Below the pieces are notes generated by a model. It saw only the letters and a program-made list of their open reading frames with translations, was not told the origin of the DNA and made no database searches. The position numbers were made by a program, and so were the translations under genes. Below are positions 9,846 through 18,930 of a stretch of DNA of 64,000 bases, piece after piece (within the stretch, counting starts at the first letter, position 1; every line of letters starts with the position of its first letter). Source of the DNA: Parvularcula sp038749595 (GTDB taxonomy: Bacteria; Pseudomonadota; Alphaproteobacteria; Caulobacterales; Parvularculaceae); assembly GCA_038749595.1 (NCBI GenBank), contig JBCDHW010000005.1:186001-250000 (forward strand), read 5' to 3'.

Positions 9846-11423
9846 ATGAGCACCCTATCCCTCGACCCCGCCCTTCTCGACAACGCTAAATCTTGGCCCT
9901 TCCAAGAGGCTAAGTCCTTGAAAAAGCGTCTTGAGAAGATGGGCAAGTCCAGCGGGCTCGTCACGTTTGAGACGGGCTATGGCCCTTCCGGCCCGCCGCA
10001 TATCGGCACCTTTGGTGAAGTGGCGCGGACGTCCATGGTGCGCCACGCGTTTGAGCAATTGTGCCCCGATTACGACACGCAGATCGTCTGCGTCTCTGAC
10101 GATATGGATGGTATGCGGAAGGTTCCGCCTGTCCCCAACGCTGAGATCCTTGAGCCGTATCTGCAACAACCTTTGAGCCGTGTGCCCGACCCGGCAGGCG
10201 AATATGAGAGCTTCGCCGCGCACAACAATGCGCGCCTTCGGGCCTTCCTCGACCAGTTTGGCTTTGACTACGAATTCGTCTCAGCCACGTCCGCCTATGA
10301 AGCGGGGACGCTGGATAAGGCACTCCTCCGTATGCTGGAGGTTTATGATGACGTGATGGAGATTATCCTGCCAACTTTAGGTGAGGAGCGGCGCGCGACC
10401 TATTCGCCGATCCTGCCGATCAGCCCGAAGTCCGGCCGCGTGCTCTACGTTCCGCTGCTTGAGCGGGACGCGGCATCGGGCACGATTGTCTATGAGGATG
10501 AAGACGGCACGCGTACGGAGCAAAAAGTCACCGGCGGGCTGTGCAAGTTGCAGTGGAAAGCCGACTGGGCCGGGCGCTGGTACGCTCTCGGTGTCGACTA
10601 TGAAATGGCGGGCGAGGATCTGACGGAGTCAACGCGGTTGTCTTCAAAAATCGTCCGTGCCCTGGGTTCTGAACCGCCGGCCGGGTTCAACTATCAGCTG
10701 TTCCTCGATGAGGAAGGCAAGAAGATCTCGAAAACGAAAGGCAATGGCCTGACGATCGACGAGTGGCTGCGCTACGCGGCGCCGGAGACGCTGCAGCTCT
10801 TTAACTTTGCCGCGCCGAAAAAGGCGAAGAAGCTCTACTTCGACATTATCCCAAAGACTGCCGATGAATATTGGACGCATGTTGGGAAGTATGCGGATCA
10901 AGAGGAAGCCAAGCGGGTCGAGAACCCTGCGTTCTTCATCCATCAAGGGCGGGTTCCGACGGTGACGCCGCCGGTGAGCTTTAGCCTGCTTCTCAACATC
11001 GTTGATGCGTCGGGTACGTCGGATTCAGATGTTCTGCGCGGATTTGTGGCGAAGTATCGGCCGGAAGCGACGCCTGAGGAGATGGCAGCTTTAGAGCCGA
11101 TGCTGGGCTATGCCGTGAACTATTTCAAAGACTTCGTCTTGCCCAAGAAAGCGTTCCGTGCACCGACCGATCAAGAGAAAGCGGCGCTGGAGATGCTCAG
11201 TGGACGCCTGAAAGAGCTTGGCGAAGGACTGGAAGAAGACGCCTACCAAACGGCCGTGTTCGACGCGGGCAAGGCGCAGGACTACGGCAATATCCGCGCG
11301 TGGTTCACGGGGCTTTACGAGGTCGTGTTCGGACAATCCGAGGGACCGCGCATGGGGCCGTTCGTGAAGATTTACGGCGCGGCGGAAACCGCAGCGCTGA
11401 TCGACAAGGCGCTCGCGCGCTGA
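9846..11423 (+). CDS. lysK: Lysyl-tRNA synthetase, class I
   Basis: 525 residues, the usual length. It charges tRNA-Lys in the cytosol with a Rossmann-type class I active site. The HIGH-box equivalent is GPPHIGTFGE at about residue 52, and the KMSKS equivalent is KKISKTKGNG at about residue 298. This archaeal-type enzyme replaces class II LysS in most Alphaproteobacteria. The N-terminus WPFQEAKSLKKRLEK is typical. It is monocistronic, convergent with the unknown gene that ends at 11427, leaving only three bases between them. Confidence 0.97.
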   Translation: MSTLSLDPALLDNAKSWPFQEAKSLKKRLEKMGKSSGLVTFETGYGPSGPPHIGTFGEVARTSMVRHAFEQLCPDYDTQIVCVSDDMDGMRKVPPVPNAEILEPYLQQPLSRVPDPAGEYESFAAHNNARLRAFLDQFGFDYEFVSATSAYEAGTLDKALLRMLEVYDDVMEIILPTLGEERRATYSPILPISPKSGRVLYVPLLERDAASGTIVYEDEDGTRTEQKVTGGLCKLQWKADWAGRWYALGVDYEMAGEDLTESTRLSSKIVRALGSEPPAGFNYQLFLDEEGKKISKTKGNGLTIDEWLRYAAPETLQLFNFAAPKKAKKLYFDIIPKTADEYWTHVGKYADQEEAKRVENPAFFIHQGRVPTVTPPVSFSLLLNIVDASGTSDSDVLRGFVAKYRPEATPEEMAALEPMLGYAVNYFKDFVLPKKAFRAPTDQEKAALEMLSGRLKELGEGLEEDAYQTAVFDAGKAQDYGNIRAWFTGLYEVVFGQSEGPRMGPFVKIYGAAETAALIDKALAR

Positions 11424-11426
11424 GCC

Positions 11427-13103
11427 TTAAATGCTCAGGAAGTCCGGCTGGCTGGACTTCCTGAAGCCGTAATAGACGCTGAGCCACCAACTTTCCGGGT
11501 ACGCCGCAACTTGACGCGGATAGCTGACGCCGACGGTGCCCAGCTCGCGCCGACGAACCATCGCGCGGAGGTTATCGATGATCAGGCCATCGCCGCGCCT
11601 GAGGCAAACAACCTCGGCGTCCTGCTCCGCCAGATCCACAGCTTTCAAAAGCGCGGCGAAGGCCCGGCGCACGGCACCGTCGGTGGCAAGAAACTGGCTC
11701 CAATCGATGCGGTTGGGATCCCAGCGTAGCGCCCAGTCCGGGTTCTGAGGATCACCGCTCAGGTTTTTCAAAACGGGCTGCGGGATCAACGCAACCTCCG
11801 ACCGCTGACGAAGCGTCCGCTCGTCCCACTTGCCGAACATCTCAATATCCGTGTCGAGAAGAAGGGTGATCACCGCGTCGCATTCGGCGGCAAGCTCGGC
11901 CTCGCTGAGATCCTCGTCCTCGAGTTGCCAGGCAATCGCTTCGGGCAGCCGATCCATGATGTTTTTGACTGTGATCGTAAAGAGACCAATCCCTGCGGGA
12001 TTCTCAATGGCCGTATACAGAAGATAAGGCGCGGTCTCGCCGTCGCTTTTCTCCTCATTATCGTTGGGCCAGCGGTAGTGCGGCGCGCCCGTGCGGTAAC
12101 GCAGGGTGACATCCATATTATCGCGGATGGTCGTCAGCTGCACGCGTTCATCCGTATACCGCGGGCGTTTCCATTGCGCGCCGGTTTTGATTTCGTCACG
12201 CAGCTCACAACCGAGCGCATTGAGGAGGAGGCTTGCGCGAATGCCGTTGCGGGCAGCGCGCGAGCGAAGGAAATAACGGTCGCGATAGGCCGCAAGGTCG
12301 CGTTCCGACTCCAGCCCATTCGCGAGGTATTCGCTTTTCAGTTTCCGCTCAAACAGATCGCGGACGCAGACGACCGCCACCGCACCGCCGCGGAGATCCG
12401 TCACTGCTTCTTGCAGCTTGGGCGGCAAAAGCGCCTGGCCTTCGCTGGTGCCGTAGAGATAGTCGGTCGCTTCGAACGTCATCTCTGGCTGGCGCTCCAG
12501 CCACGTCAGCACAGCGCGCACCATCTCGATGCGCCGCTTGGGCCGGGACCATTTGGTGTTGAAGATGTAGAGCTCGGCCATCTGCTGGAACAGCGGCTTG
12601 GACGATAGCGACCGGGCAATACCGCTGATGAGGGTATAAAGGGTGACCGCGCCGACAGCGCCGGTGGCCACCGGCCCGAGGGTGCCCTCGAAAAAGGCGA
12701 GCCCGGTCCAAGCGGTGAGCTGCGGCGCGAAGAGGTATCCGCCGCCGGCGCCAAGAGCGAGGCCCAGGCCGATCAGCCCGAGGGTGAAGACACTGACCGC
12801 CTGGTTCTCGCGATCGTTGATTTCCGGCTGAAACCGCGAGGAGCGGGATACGAGGCGCGCGTAGATCGCCTCCGCGATGCTGTGCAGCTTTTTGCGCTGC
12901 CGCAAACTGAGCTTGATTGTCCGCACCGCCCCCGGCCCCCGCCAATTCTCGTGCGAAAGGTTAATCAGATACACTCGGCGACGTCGACTCGCTTGCGCCG
13001 CGGGGGGATTGGTCAGGCGATTTGAACTGGCACGTCGGCGGACGGTAACAAAAGTCCCAATACTGCGAACAGAGGAGCACCCGGCAGCACTTCCAAGGTT
13101 CAA
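11427..13103 (-). CDS. Hypothetical membrane-associated protein with a TauD-like C-terminal segment
   Basis: 558 residues from the first ATG. A GTG at 12926 is an alternative start that would remove about 59 Arg-rich, low-quality residues and begin at the conserved-looking RTIKLSLRQRKKLHS. Two hydrophobic helices (VFTLGLIGLGLALGAGGGYLF and LGPVATGAVGAVTLYTLISGIA) lie at about residues 104-160 and suggest an inner-membrane anchor with a large cytosolic domain. Near the C-terminus, LRRGDGLIIDNLRAMVRRREL recalls the GD..IDN.R..HGR segment of Fe(II)/2-oxoglutarate TauD-type dioxygenases. The His is replaced by Arg or Val, so catalysis is doubtful. No named family recognised. It is divergent from prkA. 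Confidence 0.65.
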   Translation of the reverse strand: MNLGSAAGCSSVRSIGTFVTVRRRASSNRLTNPPAAQASRRRRVYLINLSHENWRGPGAVRTIKLSLRQRKKLHSIAEAIYARLVSRSSRFQPEINDRENQAVSVFTLGLIGLGLALGAGGGYLFAPQLTAWTGLAFFEGTLGPVATGAVGAVTLYTLISGIARSLSSKPLFQQMAELYIFNTKWSRPKRRIEMVRAVLTWLERQPEMTFEATDYLYGTSEGQALLPPKLQEAVTDLRGGAVAVVCVRDLFERKLKSEYLANGLESERDLAAYRDRYFLRSRAARNGIRASLLLNALGCELRDEIKTGAQWKRPRYTDERVQLTTIRDNMDVTLRYRTGAPHYRWPNDNEEKSDGETAPYLLYTAIENPAGIGLFTITVKNIMDRLPEAIAWQLEDEDLSEAELAAECDAVITLLLDTDIEMFGKWDERTLRQRSEVALIPQPVLKNLSGDPQNPDWALRWDPNRIDWSQFLATDGAVRRAFAALLKAVDLAEQDAEVVCLRRGDGLIIDNLRAMVRRRELGTVGVSYPRQVAAYPESWWLSVYYGFRKSSQPDFLSI

Positions 13104-13427
13104 GTGCTGACGCTCACTTCAACCATGCGTGACTACGTCGCGCGAGGGTTTCGCAAATGTTCACAAACACCATCTTGTTGTCAGTGCCCAATGCTGTGCA
13201 CCATTGCGATGATCCGGAGCGGCGCTGTTGCGTTTTTTCTACCGCATTCGGCGATCACACCAGACCGTGATGGCAACTCCTTTACCAATCGGGGTTAACC
13301 TACACGGAGAACGCTGCACAGATATTGCAGCGCGGCGGGCAGCGAGTGGGTCCGCAAATTCAGGGGCACGGCGCCCCAACGCGTTTCCGCCGAGCGCTCC
13401 TGCGCGCGGCACCACGGGTGGCAAGGG
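13104..13427. other. Divergent promoter region between an unknown gene and prkA
   Basis: 324 bases without a convincing gene. The direct repeat-like GCGCGGCGGGCAGCG and an AT-poor composition give no clear promoter. GGGGTTAACC near 13295 is a small palindrome. No RNA gene recognised. Confidence 0.5.
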
Positions 13428-15386
13428 ATGAGCACGACTATGACCGACAATTTGGATGTCTTTGACGCCTTTGCAGAAGGCTATGAGCGGACGAAGCACG
13501 AAGAGATGTCGCTTCGGGATTACCTGCTCGCCTGCCGCGACGACGTCATGATGTACGCCTCGCCCGCCGAACGGATGGTCAAAGCCATCGGCGAGCCGGA
13601 GTTCATTGATACCTCCCGAGATCCACGGCTGAGCCGGATTTTCTTCAACCGCACGATCAAGCGCTACAAAGCGTTCGAAGGCTTCTTCGGGATGGAAGAT
13701 ACGATCGAGCGGATCGTCGGCTACTTCCGCCACGCGGCCCAAGGCCTCGAAGAGAAGCGCCAGGTGGTCTACCTCCTCGGCCCGGTTGGCGGCGGTAAGT
13801 CGTCTCTTGCTGAGCGCCTCAAGGACCTGATGGAAACGTACCCGATCTACGTCCTCAAAGCTGGCGATGAGCTGTCGCCGGTGTTTGAGAGCCCGCTTGG
13901 CCTGTTCCAGACGGCGGAGCTGAAATCGCTGCTCGAAGAGAAGTATGGCATTGAAAAGCGCCGTCTTACCGGGCTGATGAGCCCGTGGGCCGTGAAGCGC
14001 CTGGACGAGTTCGGCGGGGATATTTCGAAATTCTCCGTCGTCAAACTGTATCCGTCGAAGCTGCGCCAAGTGGGCATCACCAAGACCGAGCCCGGCGACG
14101 AGAACAACCAGGACATCTCGGCTCTCGTCGGTAAGGTGGATATCCGGAAGCTGGAGCATTTCAGCCAGAACGACACGGACGCCTACTCTTACTCGGGCGG
14201 CCTTTGCCACGCGAACCAAGGGCTGCTTGAGTTCGTCGAGATGTTCAAAGCGCCGATCAAGGTGCTGCACCCGCTGCTGACGGCGACCCAAGAAGGCAAC
14301 TATGTCGGCACCGAGAGTCTTGGTCCGATCCCCTTCCAGGGCATCATCCTTGCGCACTCGAACGAGAGTGAGTGGCAGCAGTTCCGCAACAACCGCAACA
14401 ATGAAGCGTTCCTCGACCGGATCAGCGTCGTCAAAGTTCCGTATGCGCTGCGTCCTACCGAAGAGACGGCGATCTACGAAAAGCTGCTGAAATCGTCAGA
14501 GCTGTCGGCTGCGCCTTGTGCGCCGGAGACCCTGCCGATGCTGGCCCGGTTCTCGGTTCTGACCCGCCTGCGTGAACACGAAAACTCGAATCTCTATTCG
14601 AAAATGCGGGTTTATGACGGCGAAAAGCTGAAAGACACGGATCCAAAAGCGAAGAGCCACCAGGAGTACCGCGACGCGGCCGGAGTCGACGAAGGCATGG
14701 ACGGGATCTCCACCCGCTTTGCGTTCAAAGTGCTGTCGGAGACGTTCAACTTCGATACCGAAGAGGTCTCGGCCGATCCGGTGCACCTGATGTACGTGCT
14801 CGAGAACGCCATCAAGCGTGAGCAGTTCCCGGATGAAACCGAGAAGAAGTACATGGAGTTCATCAAGGCCGAGCTCGCGCCGCGGTATGCGGACTTTATC
14901 GGCAAAGAGATCCAGAAGGCGTATCTCGAAAGCTATGGCGAGTACGGACAGAACCTGTTCGATCGTTATATCGCCTATGCCGATGCGTGGATCGAGGACC
15001 AGGACTTCAAAGATCCGGATACGGGGCAGTTGCTCGACCGGACGACGCTGGATCAGGAATTGTCGAAGATTGAGAAGCCCGCGGGCATCGCCAATCCGAA
15101 GGACTTCCGGAACGAAGTGGTGAAGTTCGCCTTGCGGGCACGGGCGGCCAACAGCGGCAAGAACCCCGCTTGGACGAGCTATGAAAAGCTGCGCTCGGTG
15201 ATCGAGAAGCGGATGTTCACCCAGGTGGAAGATCTTCTGCCCGTGATCTCGTTCGACTCGAAGAAAGACAGCGAGACGGCCAAGAAGCACGACGATTTTG
15301 TCAGCCGGATGACCGACCGCGGCTACACGAGCCGGCAAGTCCGGCGTTTGGTTGAGTGGTATATGCGGGTGAACAAAGCCGGCTAG
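13428..15386 (+). CDS. prkA: PrkA family serine protein kinase / AAA+ protein
   Basis: 652 residues, typical length. PrkA (YeaG) couples an AAA+ module to a C-terminal kinase-like domain, acts in the cytosol, and is linked to starvation, nitrogen stress and sporulation-type responses. The Walker A motif GPVGGGKSSLAERLK lies at about residue 124. FNRTIKRYKAFEGFFGMEDTIERIVGYFRHAAQG is the family's N-terminal signature, and the C-terminus ends SRQVRRLVEWYMRVNKAG. In most proteobacteria prkA is followed by yeaH (DUF444) and a SpoVR gene. Neither is here, and a terminator follows at once. The ATG at 13443 (MTDNL) is an alternative start. Confidence 0.95.
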   Translation: MSTTMTDNLDVFDAFAEGYERTKHEEMSLRDYLLACRDDVMMYASPAERMVKAIGEPEFIDTSRDPRLSRIFFNRTIKRYKAFEGFFGMEDTIERIVGYFRHAAQGLEEKRQVVYLLGPVGGGKSSLAERLKDLMETYPIYVLKAGDELSPVFESPLGLFQTAELKSLLEEKYGIEKRRLTGLMSPWAVKRLDEFGGDISKFSVVKLYPSKLRQVGITKTEPGDENNQDISALVGKVDIRKLEHFSQNDTDAYSYSGGLCHANQGLLEFVEMFKAPIKVLHPLLTATQEGNYVGTESLGPIPFQGIILAHSNESEWQQFRNNRNNEAFLDRISVVKVPYALRPTEETAIYEKLLKSSELSAAPCAPETLPMLARFSVLTRLREHENSNLYSKMRVYDGEKLKDTDPKAKSHQEYRDAAGVDEGMDGISTRFAFKVLSETFNFDTEEVSADPVHLMYVLENAIKREQFPDETEKKYMEFIKAELAPRYADFIGKEIQKAYLESYGEYGQNLFDRYIAYADAWIEDQDFKDPDTGQLLDRTTLDQELSKIEKPAGIANPKDFRNEVVKFALRARAANSGKNPAWTSYEKLRSVIEKRMFTQVEDLLPVISFDSKKDSETAKKHDDFVSRMTDRGYTSRQVRRLVEWYMRVNKAG

Positions 15387-15418
15387 CGTTTACGCCCGAG
15401 AGGCTACCTGATGAATTT

Positions 15419-15451
15419 GAAGCTCCGGTCTATGATGGCCGGAGCTTTTTT
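15419..15451 (+). terminator. Rho-independent terminator of prkA
   Basis: The stem AAGCTCCGG...CCGGAGCTT with loop TCTATGATGG is followed by TTTTTTG. Confidence 0.9.
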
Positions 15452-15711
15452 GTGCGCCTTCTGCGGCGGCTCATGGGCCGGTGTAATCGGTATATGCGGT
15501 CTTGAAATCCGGGCGGCTCGGATAGGTTGCCGTGAAGACCGTTTTCGATCGATGGTGTCCGACGCGAACACGTTTGGGCGCGCATTTGACTGATTCGATG
15601 CGAGAGCAGCTGATCATTTCTCATCCGGGACAATCAACGCGAAAGCGGGCGTGCAGCGATCTCCCAACGAACGACTGACCGGGAACGCAGGAACCCGGCC
15701 AATCCAGAAAC

Positions 15712-15750
15712 GCAAAAAGCTTCAGCAGTTTCCTGCTGAAGCTTTTAAGC
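15712..15750 (-). terminator. Rho-independent terminator of the sorted-protein gene
   Basis: The perfect stem AAAAGCTTCAGCAG / CTGCTGAAGCTTTT has a 4-base loop. On the minus strand the stem's own 3' arm supplies the U-run. It lies 40 bases beyond the stop at 15790. Confidence 0.87.
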
Positions 15751-15789
15751 TATCCCTCTGGGGGATAGAGAGATAGCGAAGTCTCTTGC

Positions 15790-16479
15790 TTAGCTGCGGC
15801 GCGCGCGGCGTGCAGCCACGAAGCCAAGGCCGGCAAGCATGAGCGGAAGAGCACCAGGAACCGGAACCGGCGTAGTGATCAACGCATCAACAAGCGTAAA
15901 GTCGACGCCTTCAAATTCGTCGGACATGTAGCCCAGCGTAATCGAGTCAATATCCGTCAGGTCGACCGAGACAAAGTTGCTCACATCAACCGAAAGCAGA
16001 ATATCGCCCTGGTTGATTTGGAAGTTCACCGTCTCCGAGATCGGCGTCCCCGTGTCGAGGCCGCTGACCAGTGTCAGTGATGCCATGACGACGTTGTTCG
16101 ACGAAGAAACGGTGCCGTTCACGATGCCCGCTTCGAAGGCTTTGCTCGTGGTCAGGTCGATACCGCCGGTCGTGTCGGTAAGTTCCCAGGTGATCGCGCC
16201 GATCACCGTGCCGAGATTACCGCTGTTCACGGTGAGCGTGTTGTTGCCGATGAAGACGTTGTCGTTCAGCGCGGCTGAGGACGACACGTTGATCGTGCGG
16301 TTAAATTCGAGAGCAGACGGCGACGTGTACGTGTCTCCGTTTGATGCGACCTCAGCCAGACCGGACAGGCCCACACCTGCCGAAAGCTGTTGGTCGAAGT
16401 CGTCGATGATGATGCTCGCTGCGTTTGCAGCCCCGATCAGCAACGAAGACGCTGCGACAGCAGCAATGATCTTCTTCAT
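15790..16479 (-). CDS. Exported protein with VPxPA-type C-terminal sorting signal
   Basis: 229 residues. The signal peptide MKKIIAAVAASSLLIGAANA is followed by a Ser/Thr/Asn-rich beta domain of about 175 residues without known catalytic motifs. The tail is PVPVPGALPLMLAGLGFVAARRARRS: motif, hydrophobic helix and Arg cluster. This is the second of three such proteins in the window and shares no obvious core domain with the others. An exosortase should remove the tail and release or attach the protein to the surface. The gene is monocistronic with its own terminator. The function of the core is unknown. Confidence 0.8.
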   Translation of the reverse strand: MKKIIAAVAASSLLIGAANAASIIIDDFDQQLSAGVGLSGLAEVASNGDTYTSPSALEFNRTINVSSSAALNDNVFIGNNTLTVNSGNLGTVIGAITWELTDTTGGIDLTTSKAFEAGIVNGTVSSSNNVVMASLTLVSGLDTGTPISETVNFQINQGDILLSVDVSNFVSVDLTDIDSITLGYMSDEFEGVDFTLVDALITTPVPVPGALPLMLAGLGFVAARRARRS

Positions 16480-16650
16480 GAAAACCCCCTATGAAAACAA
16501 AGCGCAGTCATGCGCGACGAATTCCCGCGTATCAAAATAGGACGTCTTTGTCCACATTAATCTTAATGCCGAGCCGCATATTTCCTGACGTTACACGCCT
16601 TTGGTGCGGAATGTTGCACCGCCGCAACGCGCGGGTGCGCGCACCGGCTC

Positions 16651-17184
16651 TCAAGACGACGGCTTGTTGTTCTCCACGCCGGCCATAATCAAGCGTTCTG
16701 CGTCGTCGACGCCAAGCCACTCCTGAACCTTCACCCATTTGTTCGGCTCGAGGTCCTTGTAGTGGTCGAAGAAGTGCCAAATCCGCTCAAGCAGCAGGGG
16801 TTGGACATCCTCGTAGGTTTGGATGTTGTCGTAAAACGAGGTCAGCTTTTGGTGCGGAACGGCGAGCACTTTCTCATCGATCCCTGCCTCGTCTTCCATC
16901 ATCAACACGCCCACCGGCCGCGCGCGCACGATACAGCCGGGCACCAGAGGCCGGGAGCCGATCACCATCACGTCAACTGGGTCGCCATCGCCCGAAAGCG
17001 TGTGGGGCATGAACCCATAATTGCAGGGGTAGCGCATCGACGTGTAGAGGAATCGGTCAACGAAGATCGAGCCGGAAGCCTTATCGAACTCGTACTTGAT
17101 CGGTTCGTTGCCGAGCGGCACCTCGATGATCACATTGATATCCTTCGGCGGATTCTGCCCGGCGGGGATCTCTGAGATGCGCAT
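16651..17184 (-). CDS. ppa: Inorganic pyrophosphatase, family I
   Basis: 177 residues from the ATG at 17184, chosen for AGGAGG five bases upstream; the frame could open at 17250 but has no support there. It hydrolyses pyrophosphate to phosphate in the cytosol, pulling biosynthetic reactions forward. The active-site motif DGDPVDVMV carries metal-binding Asp residues, and KYEFDKASG, DRFLYTSMRYPCNYGF and the WHFFDHYKDLEPNKWVKV end are typical of the hexameric bacterial enzyme. It is divergent from the glutaminase gene. Confidence 0.97.
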   Translation of the reverse strand: MRISEIPAGQNPPKDINVIIEVPLGNEPIKYEFDKASGSIFVDRFLYTSMRYPCNYGFMPHTLSGDGDPVDVMVIGSRPLVPGCIVRARPVGVLMMEDEAGIDEKVLAVPHQKLTSFYDNIQTYEDVQPLLLERIWHFFDHYKDLEPNKWVKVQEWLGVDDAERLIMAGVENNKPSS

Positions 17185-17340
17185 GGTTCCTCCTATGCGA
17201 TGCGGGATCGACATTTGCATGTCTGCTACGACGCGTATGCACCGCCGCAACGGGTTTCGGCTAGGCCCCGCGTGTCAACAATTGGTCGAGCACGCGGGTT
17301 CTCACTCTCCGCAGTGCCGAAAACAGAGGAGACGCGCGCG

Positions 17341-18927
17341 ATGCAAGGCCAGGTGATCGACTTTTCCAACACCAGCCACAGTCAGATCGTCGATCAGATC
17401 TTTCAATCGCTGCAGGGCGCACGGGATGGACGGGCGACGCCGTCGGCGGTTTTGCGCGCGATTGCCCATGCCGGGCTCGATCACGGCGACGCCCGGATCG
17501 CCGAAACGATCGCGGCGCTCAAGGCAGCGGATAGCGACCAAATCCTCGACCGCGGGGCGCTTGAGCAGCTGATCGCGCCGGAAAACGCGACGCTTCTCGC
17601 CCGGGGCCTATCGGGTGATTTGATCATTCCCAACTTTCAAGCGTTCAAAACCCGCCTCGCGGGCATGTTCGAAGAGCTGCGAGAGAACCGCGAGGGCGAA
17701 ATCGCCAGCTATATTCCGCAGCTGGCACGGGTTGATCCGGACCTGTTTGCCGTCGCGGTCTGTACGATCGATGGGCAGACCTTCTCGATTGGCGACGTTG
17801 ACGAGACATTTTGCGTTCAGTCGACCTGCAAACCAATCAACTACGCGATCGCGCTGAACGAGATTGGCCGCGACGCTGTGCATCGTCACGTGGGGCGCGA
17901 GCCTTCGGGCCTTGGGTTTAATGAGCTGACGCTTAATCATAATGGCCTGCCGCACAATCCGATGATCAACGCAGGGGCGATTGCGTGTAATGCGCTGATC
18001 CGTCCGGAGCGGACGAACGCCGATCGGTTTGACCACGTCATGCAGGTCTGGCGCGCCCTTTGCGGGGATCGGAAAGCGGGATTCGATAATGCCGTGTTCC
18101 TGTCCGAGCGGGAGACCGCGGACCGAAACTTTGCCCTCGCCTACATGATGCGCGAACGCGGCGCCTTTCCGCCGGACACGGATATTCTGCAGACGCTCGA
18201 TTTTTATTTCCAAACCTGCTCGATCACCGTCGACATCCGGCAAATGGCGACCCTGGCCGCGACGTTCGCGAACGGTGGGGTGTGCCCTGCCACCAGCGAG
18301 CCGGTGTTCCGCAGCGAGGTGGTGAAGGACGTGCTGTCGCTGATGTACTCATGCGGGATGTACGACTTTTCCGGCGAGTACGCGTTCTCCGTCGGTATTC
18401 CTGCAAAGTCTGGGGTATCCGGAGCAATGCTGATGGTTGTGCCGGGCGTCTGCGGGTTTGCGGTCTATAGCCCCCGCCTCGACCCCCTGGGCAATCCGGT
18501 GCGCGGTGTTGCGTTTTCGAAGAAGCTTGTTGAGCGGTATGCGTTTCATACCTACGCGAATATGGTCGACGACCACACGCTGATTGATCCGCGGAAACCG
18601 TTGATTGAGCGCGCAGCGGACGAGGCGATTTATCTGTGCTCCGCTGGTGCGCGGGGCGATATTGGTGAGCTTCGACGGTTGGTGGCGAGCGGGATCGATC
18701 CATGCACTGCTGACCATGATGGACGGACCGCGCTCCACCTTGCGGCCTCGGAGGGACGCGAGGCGACGGTTTCGTTTCTGATCACGATTTGCAAAAATTT
18801 GGCGCCGGAAGACCGGTGGGGCAACACCCCGCTCGATGATGCGAAGCGCGAAGGTCACAAGCGGATCGCCAAGATGCTGAAACGTGCGCTCTCCGAGGAG
18901 AGCGGCGACGCGCGCGAAGCGGGCTGA
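17341..18927 (+). CDS. glsA: Glutaminase with N-terminal EF-hand-like and C-terminal ankyrin domains
   Basis: 528 residues from the ATG at 17341 (GAGGAGA upstream). The enzyme converts glutamine to glutamate and ammonia by a serine beta-lactamase-like mechanism. The nucleophile Ser (about residue 161) and Lys (about 164) sit in QSTCKP. YIPQLA, MINAGAI, SERETADRN, DFYFQTCSI and YDFSGEYAFSVGIPAKSG line the site. Unlike the 310-residue bacterial GlsA, it has about 90 N-terminal residues matching the EF-hand-like domain of animal mitochondrial GLS. It also has a C-terminal ankyrin pair (HDGRTALHLAASEGREATV, DRWGNTPLDDAKREGHKRIAKML). As remembered, the animal kidney-type enzyme aligns throughout. 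Domain order is seen; any shared filament-forming behaviour is inference. Confidence 0.95.
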   Translation: MQGQVIDFSNTSHSQIVDQIFQSLQGARDGRATPSAVLRAIAHAGLDHGDARIAETIAALKAADSDQILDRGALEQLIAPENATLLARGLSGDLIIPNFQAFKTRLAGMFEELRENREGEIASYIPQLARVDPDLFAVAVCTIDGQTFSIGDVDETFCVQSTCKPINYAIALNEIGRDAVHRHVGREPSGLGFNELTLNHNGLPHNPMINAGAIACNALIRPERTNADRFDHVMQVWRALCGDRKAGFDNAVFLSERETADRNFALAYMMRERGAFPPDTDILQTLDFYFQTCSITVDIRQMATLAATFANGGVCPATSEPVFRSEVVKDVLSLMYSCGMYDFSGEYAFSVGIPAKSGVSGAMLMVVPGVCGFAVYSPRLDPLGNPVRGVAFSKKLVERYAFHTYANMVDDHTLIDPRKPLIERAADEAIYLCSAGARGDIGELRRLVASGIDPCTADHDGRTALHLAASEGREATVSFLITICKNLAPEDRWGNTPLDDAKREGHKRIAKMLKRALSEESGDAREAG

Positions 18928-18930
18928 CCG

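Larger units (their letters stand above)
15387..15789. other. Intergenic between convergent genes, two terminators
   Basis: 403 bases between the ends of prkA and the minus-strand sorted-protein gene. Each side has a terminator (15419-15451 and 15712-15750). The middle, about 15455-15710, shows nothing I can name. Confidence 0.6.

Noticed and set aside
13239..14357. 372-residue open frame on the minus strand
   Set aside because: It is antisense to prkA; a shadow.
14496..15338. 280-residue open frame on the minus strand
   Set aside because: It is antisense to prkA; a shadow.
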